NCBI GenBank assembly: GCA_003695725.1
Contig: RFHX01000059.1
Location: 1 to 10,232, forward strand
DNA from: Candidatus Schekmanbacteria bacterium
GTDB lineage: Bacteria; Schekmanbacteria; GWA2-38-11; J061
Length of the DNA stretch: 10,232 nucleotides
Reading direction: 5' to 3'
This document shows, in pieces, positions 1 to 6,172 of this stretch. The notes under the pieces were generated by a model. That model made no database searches. It had not been told where the DNA came from and worked only from the letters and a program-made list of their open reading frames with translations. A program made the translations under genes and the position numbers. Position 1 is the stretch's first letter. Every line of letters starts with the position of its first letter.

Positions 1-2781
1 ACGACGACATCATCATTTGACTATCTTGACAATATCATTTGTAAAATCACAGAGACGCTGAATTTTGATGCTGGCGCAATCTATCTTTTCAACAGAGAAG
101 ACAACACATTGAATCTTTCCGCATCAAAAGGCATAGATAAAAAATACCTGCCTGAATTACAAAAAGTGCGGGCAGACAATTCACCCTTAGGAGGCATCTT
201 CATAAACGGCGTTGCAAAAATTATCAGGAATATCGATGTCAATGATAAAAAGATTCCTCCATCAATCAAGGCAATGGGATTCAAATCAGTAGGAATATTT
301 CCACTTGGCACAGAAAAAGAGAGAATAGGAATCTTAGTGCTGTCGCGCAAAAGCCAAGAAAACTGGGGAAACAACATTATTCAACTTGCCGTCTCTATAG
401 CAAACAGTCTTTCTGTAGCAATAAACAACACTAAACTGATTAATAAACTCAAGAGACAGGCAAACGAATTGACGGCAGTAAATGAAATTGCCAAATCGAT
501 AAATACTGCATTCAATCTTGAAGACATAATAAATATAACAGCAAAAAAAATCAGCCGCCTCATACCTTATGATAAAGGCGCTATAGTCATTGTTGATGAA
601 AAACAGGAAAAGGACACTCTTCACTATGTCATCACCCCTCAAGGTATAGAAATGATAAAGGAGGTCAATCTCAAATCTGAATTCGCTGAAAAATGGGGAA
701 ACCTGAATTCAGTCTATAAAAGAAACAAAGGGGAAGAGAAAAAGGTTGATTTTGAATGGGAAAAGAAAATCGGGAAAATGTTTGGAGCTAAATCTGTTAT
801 TGCCTCACCTCTAATCTCTAATAATACAATGCTTGGCGTTATGTGTTTGATGCATCAATCTGACAAAATATACAATGACCAAGACATCAATCTCTTTAAA
901 ACTATTTGCGAAGAAGTTTCTATTGCTATACAGAAGTCTAATCTTTTCAAACAACTTGAATCAAGCTATCGTGAATGGGAAAACACATTCAACTCTATTG
1001 CCGATCCGATTGCTATAACAAACAACAACAATGTTGTGCGTGCAAACAAAGCCTTTATCAAGAAGTTTGGCATCAATGAAAAAATCGATTTAATTCCATC
1101 AATATTGACAAACAACCTCCAAGACAAGAAGATCAAGGCAAAAGGATTTTACTACAATGTAAGTTCCTATCCAATTATAGAAGAAGATAAAAAGGACAAA
1201 AAATATGTTTTCATATTGAAGGACATTACCGCTCAAGAATGCCTTGAGAGAAGTCTAAAAGAATCAGAAGAAAAATATAGAAATCTTTTCGAAAATGCTT
1301 ATGACGGTTTAATCATCATTAATCCATCAAACGGCTCAATAATAGATTCAAACAGAAGTTTTAATGTCTTGTATGGAAGCCAAAAAGAAGAAATTACAGG
1401 GCTTAAACTTTACGACATTATTGAAGAAATTTCTGAAGGCGAAAAATCTACCCTCTCTTCAGCAATAAAGAATAAAAGTACCTATGTCTGCGAAATGTAT
1501 CTAAAAACAAAAAAGGATGAGAAAAAAATTGTAGAAATCAGCACCGCCTCTTTCAGATTTGGAAATCTGGATACAGCTATTGCCGTAGTAAGAGACATCA
1601 CCGAAAAGAAAGAGATTCAGGGACTGGTAATGCAAACTGAAAAGATGACAACGCTTGGAGAAATGATATCAGGTGTGGCTCACGAGCTCAACAATCCTCT
1701 CACTGGCATTATGGGATATTCAGAACTGCTTTGTGAAGAAAATCTGCCTGATGAAATATCCACAAAGCTGAAAAAAATAAATAAAGAAGCGGTTCAATGT
1801 AGAAAGATTGTTCAAAATTTGCTTACTTTTGCCCGCAAAAGGAAACCTGAAAGGAAACTTATTGACATCAATGAAATTATCACTGAAACAATTGATTTCA
1901 AATCCTATGACCTTAGGACAAGCGGGATAGAAATTGAAACTGAATTTTCCAATAAGAAATGCACAATCAATGCAGACCCTTATCAAATAAAACAAGTCAT
2001 TCTAAATATAATAAACAATGCACAGCATGCTGTTATGGAAAAGGAAACAAATGATTCAAGAAGAATCAAGATAGCAACCAAAACAAATGGGAATATGACC
2101 AATATAAAGATTGAAGACAACGGATGCGGAATTCCCAAAAAGAACTTGAAGAAAATCTTCAATCCTTTCTTTACGACAAAAGAGCCGGGCAAAGGCACTG
2201 GTTTAGGTTTGAGCGTCTGCTATGGAATCATAAAAGAGCACAATGGAGAGATATCTGTAGAAAGTGTTGAAGGTCGAGGCACAACCTTCACAATTTCTTT
2301 CCCATTAGCAAATGAAACTTCTTTACATTGTGAAAACTGCACAGCAGGAAATTCAGATACATCTTTCAAAAACATCGATGGTAAATCAAAGATTCTAATA
2401 ATCGACGATGATGAAATCGTTGCTTCCGTTATGTCTGAAATTCTAAAACGGGAAGGACATTTTGTTGAAAGGTCGTCCAATGGTAATGATGGCATCAAGA
2501 AAATTCTGAAGGATGATTTCGATGCCGTTATCTGTGACATAAAGATGCCGGTTATGGACGGAAAAAAAGTTTATTCATTTCTGGCAAAGAATAAGCCCGA
2601 CATCATCGACAAATTCCTCATTGTAACAGGAGATACCTTCAACTCTGAAACTGCAAACTTCCTATCGAAAAATAAGATTCCTACGATAGAAAAACCCTTT
2701 GAGAAAAAAACATTGATTGAAAAGGTAAATGACATACTGAATAATAAAAACAATCCCTCCCCTGATATTCAAGCGGCATAG
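1..2781 (+). CDS. Hybrid sensor histidine kinase, 5'-truncated by the window (GAF-GAF-PAS-PAS-HisKA-HATPase-REC)
   Basis: The frame is open from base 1 to TAG at 2779-2781, so the gene starts outside the window. A TTG at 109 lies inside the first GAF domain and is not the start. Domains by position: the end of a GAF domain (about 1-440), a second GAF (about 490-950), a PAS (about 961-1240), a second PAS (about 1260-1620, typical [15 protein letters not shown] opening), a HisKA dimerisation helix with H-box [10 protein letters not shown] and phospho-accepting His at 1681-1683, and an HATPase_c domain with N-box [11 protein letters not shown]1 DNGCGIP (2116 on), F-box FNPFFTTK and G2 [11 protein letters not shown]-terminal receiver domain (about 2390-2740) has the acidic DDDE cluster, phospho-acceptor Asp at 2536-2538 (CDIKMP), the VTGD Thr and the EKPF Lys. 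No membrane segment is visible, so the part seen is a cytosolic sensor, inferred to bind small ligands through GAF/PAS. The receiver has no output domain, so signal probably passes to a separate phosphotransfer protein or response regulator, or the receiver acts as a phosphate sink. The domain order is common in environmental bacteria; the stimulus is unknown. Confidence 0.93.
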   Translation, partial: TTTSSFDYLDNIICKITETLNFDAGAIYLFNREDNTLNLSASKGIDKKYLPELQKVRADNSPLGGIFINGVAKIIRNIDVNDKKIPPSIKAMGFKSVGIFPLGTEKERIGILVLSRKSQENWGNNIIQLAVSIANSLSVAINNTKLINKLKRQANELTAVNEIAKSINTAFNLEDIINITAKKISRLIPYDKGAIVIVDEKQEKDTLHYVITPQGIEMIKEVNLKSEFAEKWGNLNSVYKRNKGEEKKVDFEWEKKIGKMFGAKSVIASPLISNNTMLGVMCLMHQSDKIYNDQDINLFKTICEEVSIAIQKSNLFKQLESSYREWENTFNSIADPIAITNNNNVVRANKAFIKKFGINEKIDLIPSILTNNLQDKKIKAKGFYYNVSSYPIIEEDKKDKKYVFILKDITAQECLERSLKESEEKYRNLFENAYDGLIIINPSNGSIIDSNRSFNVLYGSQKEEITGLKLYDIIEEISEGEKSTLSSAIKNKSTYVCEMYLKTKKDEKKIVEISTASFRFGNLDTAIAVVRDITEKKEIQGLVMQTEKMTTLGEMISGVAHELNNPLTGIMGYSELLCEENLPDEISTKLKKINKEAVQCRKIVQNLLTFARKRKPERKLIDINEIITETIDFKSYDLRTSGIEIETEFSNKKCTINADPYQIKQVILNIINNAQHAVMEKETNDSRRIKIATKTNGNMTNIKIEDNGCGIPKKNLKKIFNPFFTTKEPGKGTGLGLSVCYGIIKEHNGEISVESVEGRGTTFTISFPLANETSLHCENCTAGNSDTSFKNIDGKSKILIIDDDEIVASVMSEILKREGHFVERSSNGNDGIKKILKDDFDAVICDIKMPVMDGKKVYSFLAKNKPDIIDKFLIVTGDTFNSETANFLSKNKIPTIEKPFEKKTLIEKVNDILNNKNNPSPDIQAA

Positions 2782-2825
2782 CTTTTTCAACGACAAATGG
2801 CGCTTTACTATTTCTGATAATATAT

Positions 2826-3923
2826 TCAGTCGCCAAATCCAATACCAAGAGAGCGCGCAGTCAAAACCGGTTGAGAATTTTTTCTTACATGTTTCAATCT
2901 ATTGACAGCTCGCAAAATCGGTATTGCAGTGATTTTGTTCCCGCGAATTGCAACCATTTTGCCAAAATCCTTTTTCTTGATAAGCTCCACAGCAGCAGCG
3001 CCAAATTCAGTAGCCAAAATTCTATCATATGCCGATGGAGTTCCGCCTCTTTGAAGATGACCAAGGACAGTTACCCTTGTCTCGATGCCTGTCATCTCCT
3101 CGATATCATCTCCTATCTTATTTCCAATTCCTCCCAATCTCAGAGGGTCAGGGCTATCCTTTATAACCTTTCTTACAACCATCTCACCACCCTTAGGTTT
3201 TGCTCCTTCGGCAACTACGATAATACTGAATTTTTTCCCCTTCTTAGTGCGTTCTTTGATCTTTTCACACACCTTTTTAATGTCATAGGGTATTTCAGGA
3301 ATTAGGATTACATCGCCGCCGCCTGCCAACCCCGAATAAAGGGCAATCCATCCTGCATACCGTCCCATCACCTCGATAATCATTACACGATGATGGGACT
3401 CTGCAGTGGAATGTATTTTATCAACTGCTTCAGTGGCAGTTTCAAGAGCTGTATTGAAACCAAATGTATAATCGGTGCCATCGAGGTCGTTATCGATTGT
3501 CTTCGGCACTCCAACAATCTTCAACCCTTTTTTTAACAGCTTTAATGCTATCTGCAGTGTCCCGTCACCGCCAATACAGACCAAAGCATCCAATCCAAGC
3601 TTTTTATAATTTTTTACAGTCTCATCAGATTTATCCAAAAATTCAAGTTTTCCCCTTCTTCTAATAGGCACTCTAAAAGGATTGGCTTTATTCGAAGTCC
3701 CCAGAATAGTTCCGCCCTGTGTTAAAATTCCAGAAACTGCCTTTGAGTTCAATTTTATATAATTCAAATCCATCAATCCCTGATAACCATCTATAAATCC
3801 TATAACCTCTGCATCGAGTTCTATGATAGATTTCTTTGCAACTGCTCTTATAACGGCATTTAGCCCCGGACAGTCTCCTCCACCTGTCAACACCCCGATT
3901 TTGATTTTTTTCTTTTTAGCCAT
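2826..3923 (-). CDS. pfkA: 6-phosphofructokinase, group III ('mixed-substrate') type
   Basis: 365 aa, phosphorylating fructose 6-phosphate to fructose 1,6-bisphosphate in cytosolic glycolysis. Visible motifs are the nucleotide loop GVLTGGGDCPGLN (residues 10-22), GGDGT (118-122), PKTIDND (140-146, catalytic Asp144), the substrate loop MGRYAGW (186-192), PEIPYD (209-214) and GHLQRGGTPSAYDR (288-301). Gly121 sits at the position (Gly104 in E. coli) that favours ATP; an Asp there marks pyrophosphate enzymes. Lys141 replaces the Gly of classical ATP enzymes (E. coli 124), as in pyrophosphate and group III enzymes. The combination fits the group III family, most likely ATP-using, but the phosphoryl donor cannot be settled from sequence. 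The length is slightly above the 320 aa of E. coli PfkA, as usual for this group. The start ATG (3921-3923) is preceded by a near-perfect AAAGGAGGT (complement of 3928-3936). The gene converges on the histidine kinase with a 44-bp gap. No clear terminator is seen after its stop. Confidence 0.95.
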   Translation of the reverse strand: MAKKKKIKIGVLTGGGDCPGLNAVIRAVAKKSIIELDAEVIGFIDGYQGLMDLNYIKLNSKAVSGILTQGGTILGTSNKANPFRVPIRRRGKLEFLDKSDETVKNYKKLGLDALVCIGGDGTLQIALKLLKKGLKIVGVPKTIDNDLDGTDYTFGFNTALETATEAVDKIHSTAESHHRVMIIEVMGRYAGWIALYSGLAGGGDVILIPEIPYDIKKVCEKIKERTKKGKKFSIIVVAEGAKPKGGEMVVRKVIKDSPDPLRLGGIGNKIGDDIEEMTGIETRVTVLGHLQRGGTPSAYDRILATEFGAAAVELIKKKDFGKMVAIRGNKITAIPILRAVNRLKHVRKNSQPVLTARSLGIGFGD

Positions 3924-3937
3924 TCTTACCTCCTTTT

Positions 3938-3966
3938 AAATTCCAATCAGTTTCCTATCGGAATTT
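3938..3966. promoter_or_regulatory. 29-bp dyad at the predicted pfkA transcription start (operator or leader hairpin)
   Basis: AAATTCC (3938-3944) and GGAATTT (3960-3966) form a perfect 7-bp inverted repeat around a 15-nt centre. One base further in on each side an AT dinucleotide is also symmetric. It lies between the candidate pfkA start point (about 3969) and the AAAGGAGGT ribosome binding site, whose first bases almost touch the inner edge of the dyad. It could be a repressor operator or an RNA hairpin next to the ribosome site. The stem is AT-rich, so RNA stability alone is modest. The symmetry is seen in the sequence; the function is inference. Confidence 0.4.
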
Positions 3967-3975
3967 TTTCAAAGA

Positions 3976-4004
3976 ATAAAACAAGCCCAAATGAAAATTT
4001 TCAA
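3976..4004 (-). promoter_or_regulatory. Candidate sigma70-type promoter for pfkA
   Basis: Read on the minus strand, TTGAAA (complement of 3999-4004; 5/6 to the -35 consensus) is followed after 17 nt by TTTTAT (complement of 3976-3981; 4/6 to the -10 consensus). Transcription would start near 3969, giving a leader of about 45 nt before the pfkA ATG. Spacing is optimal, but the surrounding DNA is AT-rich, so chance matches are possible. Confidence 0.42.
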
Positions 4005-4020
4005 TATGAGCATAAAAACT

Positions 4021-4049
4021 TTAACTTAAATTACAATTTATTTTAACAT
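4021..4049 (+). promoter_or_regulatory. Weak candidate promoter for the split-barrel/MDR unit
   Basis: TTAACT (4021-4026) and TAACAT (4044-4049) are 17 nt apart, each matching the sigma70 consensus at 4 of 6 positions. They lie in the divergent gap about 45 nt upstream of the ATG at 4094. The DNA here is very AT-rich, so this is only the best of several weak matches. Confidence 0.22.
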
Positions 4050-4093
4050 ATGGTATTTAGATTGCAGAAAAAAAATATAAAAAGGAGACCCAA

Positions 4094-4621
4094 ATGGAAA
4101 AGATATTACTTTCCAAAGTTGATAAAAATGTTGAAATGGCAATGAAAGCAAAGGGAGTGAAACTCAAAAAAAACCTCACTCCAGACAAGGTAAAAAAAGA
4201 CATAATAAAATATTTGAATGAAAATACCGTCCTTCATTTAGCAACCTGTTATAACAATAATCCAAGAGTAACTCCTATCGAATATAGAAATGACGGACTA
4301 AAAATATACATCTTTTCAGAAGGCGGAGTAAAATTTAGAAACTTGAAACAAAACCCCAAGGTCTCTGTATCTATTGCATCACCCTATAATCGAAAAAAGG
4401 ATTACTTCAGCTCAAGAGGTTTGCAAATGTGGGGTAAAGCAAAAGTCTACACTAAGGAAAGCAATATTGAAGAATTTAGAAAATGCATCAAGCTGATGGG
4501 AATCGATGAAAAAAAACTTCCGACAAATTATCCTTTCAAAGTAATTGTCATAGAGCTTGATAAGATAAGATATACTGACCCACGAAATGGGTACTGGTTT
4601 GTAACTTGGAGTAAAAAATAA
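4094..4621 (+). CDS. Pyridoxamine 5'-phosphate oxidase-like FMN-binding split-barrel protein (paralogue 1)
   Basis: 175 aa, cytosolic, no signal peptide. The core resembles the PNPOx-like split-barrel family: LHLATCYNNNPRVTPI (residues 48-62), NDGLKIYIFSEGG (67-79), K-x2-N-x2-QNPKVSVSI (to about 94) and the GKAKVYT strand (114-120). These strands normally form a barrel that binds FMN or, in some members, F420 or haem. True PdxH (about 210-220 aa) has a conserved C-terminal motif that I do not see, so vitamin B6 synthesis is not implied. A basic, probably helical N-terminus of about 35 residues precedes the barrel, and the C-terminus ends in aromatic GYWFVTW. The start is supported by AAAGGAGA (from 4081) six bases before ATG. 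It is the first gene of a likely operon with the MDR dehydrogenase 18 bp downstream, suggesting a shared redox task. It is clearly paralogous to the gene at 8852-8310 (minus). Substrate and cofactor are unknown. Confidence 0.82.
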   Translation: MEKILLSKVDKNVEMAMKAKGVKLKKNLTPDKVKKDIIKYLNENTVLHLATCYNNNPRVTPIEYRNDGLKIYIFSEGGVKFRNLKQNPKVSVSIASPYNRKKDYFSSRGLQMWGKAKVYTKESNIEEFRKCIKLMGIDEKKLPTNYPFKVIVIELDKIRYTDPRNGYWFVTWSKK

Positions 4622-4639
4622 AATTACAGGGGGCTTGTT

Positions 4640-5668
4640 ATGAAAGCTGTATTCATAAAAAAACATGGTGGTCCTGAAGTAATTCATTATGGAGATCTTC
4701 CAAAACCTGAAATTGAAGAAAATGATGTTCTTATCAATATAAAATACGCAGCACTCAATCATCTCGATATATGGGTAAGAATGGGCATACCGGGAATAAA
4801 GGTAAAATTTCCTCATATTTTAGGATCTGATGGTGCGGGAATTGTTGAAGAATGCGGAAACAAAACGACATCTTTCAAAAAAGGCGATAAAGTTTTAATA
4901 GATCCGGGTATTTCCTGCGGAATCTGCACGATGTGCCGAAAAGGAGAACACAGCCAATGTAAAACCTTTCATCTTGTTGGGGAACACATCGATGGCACTT
5001 ACGCTGAATTTGTCAAAGTCCCTGAAGAAAATGTTCATCCAATTCCTGATGGACTCACAATGATAGAAGCAGCAGCTTTCCCATTGACATTTCTTACGGC
5101 ATGGAGGATGCTCATATCAAAAGCAAAAATAAAGGCAGGAGAAACATTTCTCATAATCGGTATTGGAGGAGGCGTTGCTACAGCTTGTCTGCAACTTGCG
5201 GCCTCAATGAAATTGAAAACGATTGTTACATCTTCAGATGACAACAAAATCAAGAAAGCGCGAGAAATTGGAGCTTTCGAAGGGATTAACTACAAAAAAG
5301 AAGATGTTTATAAAAAGGTCAAAGCGATAACAGGAGGCGAAGGTGTTGATATCGTTTTTGACAGCGTAGGTGCAGAAACTTGGGAAACATCCCTAAAATG
5401 TCTCAAACGAGGCGGACGCCTCATCACTTGCGGCGCCACATCAGGTGGAATTGCCCAAACAGATATTCAAAGGGTCTTCTGGAATCAAATTTCAATATTC
5501 GGTTCAACAATGGGAAGCAGAGGAGAGATGAATGAACTATTAAACTTTATGAAAGTCGCGGGCACAAGGCCTGTCATCGATGAGTGTTTCCCTCTCAAAG
5601 ATTACAAGAAAGCTCAAAAATATATGGAAAGCAAAAAGCAATTTGGCAAAATTCTTATTGAAATCTAA
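4640..5668 (+). CDS. Medium-chain dehydrogenase/reductase (zinc-lobe alcohol dehydrogenase / quinone oxidoreductase type)
   Basis: 342 aa, the usual size for the MDR superfamily. The N-terminal GroES-like domain (about 1-125) contains PHILGSDGAGIVEE (58-71), and the Rossmann domain contains GETFLIIGIGGGVA (167-180) with the dinucleotide loop GIGGGVA. The structural-zinc lobe is complete: Cys93, Cys96, Cys99 and Cys107 (C-x2-C-x2-C-x7-C). The usual catalytic-zinc ligands look absent: Asn40 (NHLD) occupies the Cys46 position of horse ADH, and Ser63 (GSD) replaces the His of the GHE motif. The enzyme may therefore act without catalytic zinc, like quinone, enone or enoyl reductases. The residues after strand beta-2 (TSSDDNK, 197-203) lack the classical single acidic end of NAD-specific enzymes, so NADPH is plausible but undecided. 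The start ATG has AGGGGG (4628-4633) six bases upstream. It is likely co-transcribed with the split-barrel gene 18 bp before it. The family is certain; the substrate is not. Confidence 0.9.
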   Translation: MKAVFIKKHGGPEVIHYGDLPKPEIEENDVLINIKYAALNHLDIWVRMGIPGIKVKFPHILGSDGAGIVEECGNKTTSFKKGDKVLIDPGISCGICTMCRKGEHSQCKTFHLVGEHIDGTYAEFVKVPEENVHPIPDGLTMIEAAAFPLTFLTAWRMLISKAKIKAGETFLIIGIGGGVATACLQLAASMKLKTIVTSSDDNKIKKAREIGAFEGINYKKEDVYKKVKAITGGEGVDIVFDSVGAETWETSLKCLKRGGRLITCGATSGGIAQTDIQRVFWNQISIFGSTMGSRGEMNELLNFMKVAGTRPVIDECFPLKDYKKAQKYMESKKQFGKILIEI

Positions 5669-5681
5669 AAAAAAATTCGTA

Positions 5682-5727
5682 AAGCTTATTTAAGCTTGAC
5701 TGCTATTTTTAGTAGTTTATACTAAAA
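5682..5727. promoter_or_regulatory. Two inverted repeats overlapping the -35 and -10 boxes
   Basis: AAGCTTA (5682-5688) and TAAGCTT (5691-5697) form a perfect 7-bp inverted repeat with a 2-nt spacer; its right arm runs into the -35 box. TTTTAGT (5707-5713) and ACTAAAA (5721-5727) form a second perfect 7-bp repeat with a 7-nt spacer, with its right half overlapping the -10 box. A third, imperfect dyad (ACTGCTA 5699-5705 / TAGTAGT 5710-5716, one mismatch) lies between the boxes. Symmetry over both promoter elements is how repressor operators are often arranged. No regulator is encoded nearby, so binding is inference. Confidence 0.42.
5696..5723 (+). promoter_or_regulatory. Strong sigma70-type promoter for the small secreted protein
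   Basis: TTGACT (5696-5701, 5/6 to consensus) and TATACT (5718-5723, 5/6) are separated by 16 nt. The start point would be near 5730, giving a leader of about 30 nt before the GGAGGA ribosome site (5747-5752) and the GTG at 5759. It is the clearest promoter in the window and implies that 5759-6103 is transcribed independently of the dehydrogenase upstream. Confidence 0.68.
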
Positions 5728-5758
5728 GAAAAAAACTTTTCAAAGCGGAGGATATAAA

Positions 5759-6103
5759 GTGAATTTAAAAAGTTTTATCGTTGCAGTTCTTATTGTTGCT
5801 TTTGCTTTACAGCCCTTTGCACTTTCATTTGCAGCAGACAAAACCTTTGCAGAAACCAAAGGATTGGAAAGAGCATATTGGATAACAGGAAGTGCTTTGA
5901 CAACTCCAGTTTGGACAAGTCTTAAAACGCTTTATTCAATTGGCGGATTAGGCGCTGGTTTTATTACTTTATTTGGTTCATTAGGAGTTGCACATAAAAC
6001 AGCGAAGAAGATTTTTAAAAATTCCCTTGGCGGTGATTGGTATGTATCACCTGATTACCTGATGGGAAACAAAAAACAGCTCGATATTTATGGAAGAAAT
6101 TAA
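5759..6103 (+). CDS. Small exported or membrane-anchored protein of unknown function
   Basis: 114 aa from a GTG start, chosen because GGAGGA (5747-5752) lies six bases upstream and a signal peptide starts exactly there. Residues 1-25 form a signal peptide: a short basic n-region (MNLK), a hydrophobic core (FIVAVLIVAFAL) and a small-residue exit near SFA/A at 25-26. After a short polar stretch, residues about 46-78 are hydrophobic and Gly-rich (SIGGLGAGFITLFGSLG), suggesting a membrane segment or hairpin. The C-terminus has SLGGDWYVSPDYLMG (89-103) followed by a terminal YGRN. From memory, a GG-x-YV-x-P-x2-L-x-G tail recurs in short exported hypothetical proteins of deltaproteobacteria and related groups. 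I cannot name a family or a function. The gene has its own promoter and intrinsic terminator, so it is a single-gene unit. Confidence 0.8.
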   Translation: MNLKSFIVAVLIVAFALQPFALSFAADKTFAETKGLERAYWITGSALTTPVWTSLKTLYSIGGLGAGFITLFGSLGVAHKTAKKIFKNSLGGDWYVSPDYLMGNKKQLDIYGRN

Positions 6104-6126
6104 CTAAAACCTTGAAATAATATTTT

Positions 6127-6158
6127 CCCCTTCAGACTCTTCTGAAGGGGATTTTTTT
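6127..6158 (+). terminator. Intrinsic terminator after the small exported protein
   Basis: CCCCTTCAGA (6127-6136) and TCTGAAGGGG (6141-6150) form a perfect 10-bp stem with a CTCT loop, followed by A and seven T residues (6152-6158). It lies 24 nt after the TAA at 6101-6103. Polarity is plus only: read on the minus strand, the hairpin is followed by an A-rich run, so it is not a standard terminator for the converging flavoprotein gene. Confidence 0.93.
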
Positions 6159-6172
6159 ATTGCTAAATTATT

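Noticed and set aside
109-111. TTG at 109 as the start of the histidine kinase
   Set aside because: The same frame is open to base 1 and encodes GAF-like sequence (FDAGAIYLF) before the TTG, and no ribosome site precedes it.
2782-2825. Terminator between the converging kinase and pfkA genes
   Set aside because: Only a short TGGCG/CGCCA pairing with a very wide loop can be drawn, with no T tract.
4094-4621. Calling this gene pdxH (pyridoxamine 5'-phosphate oxidase)
   Set aside because: Only the general split-barrel core is seen; the protein is shorter and lacks the PdxH C-terminal motif, so an enzyme name would over-reach.
6127-6158. Hairpin as a bidirectional terminator also serving the flavoprotein gene
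   Set aside because: On the minus strand the stem is followed by an A-rich run, not T residues. Only plus-strand polarity is supported.
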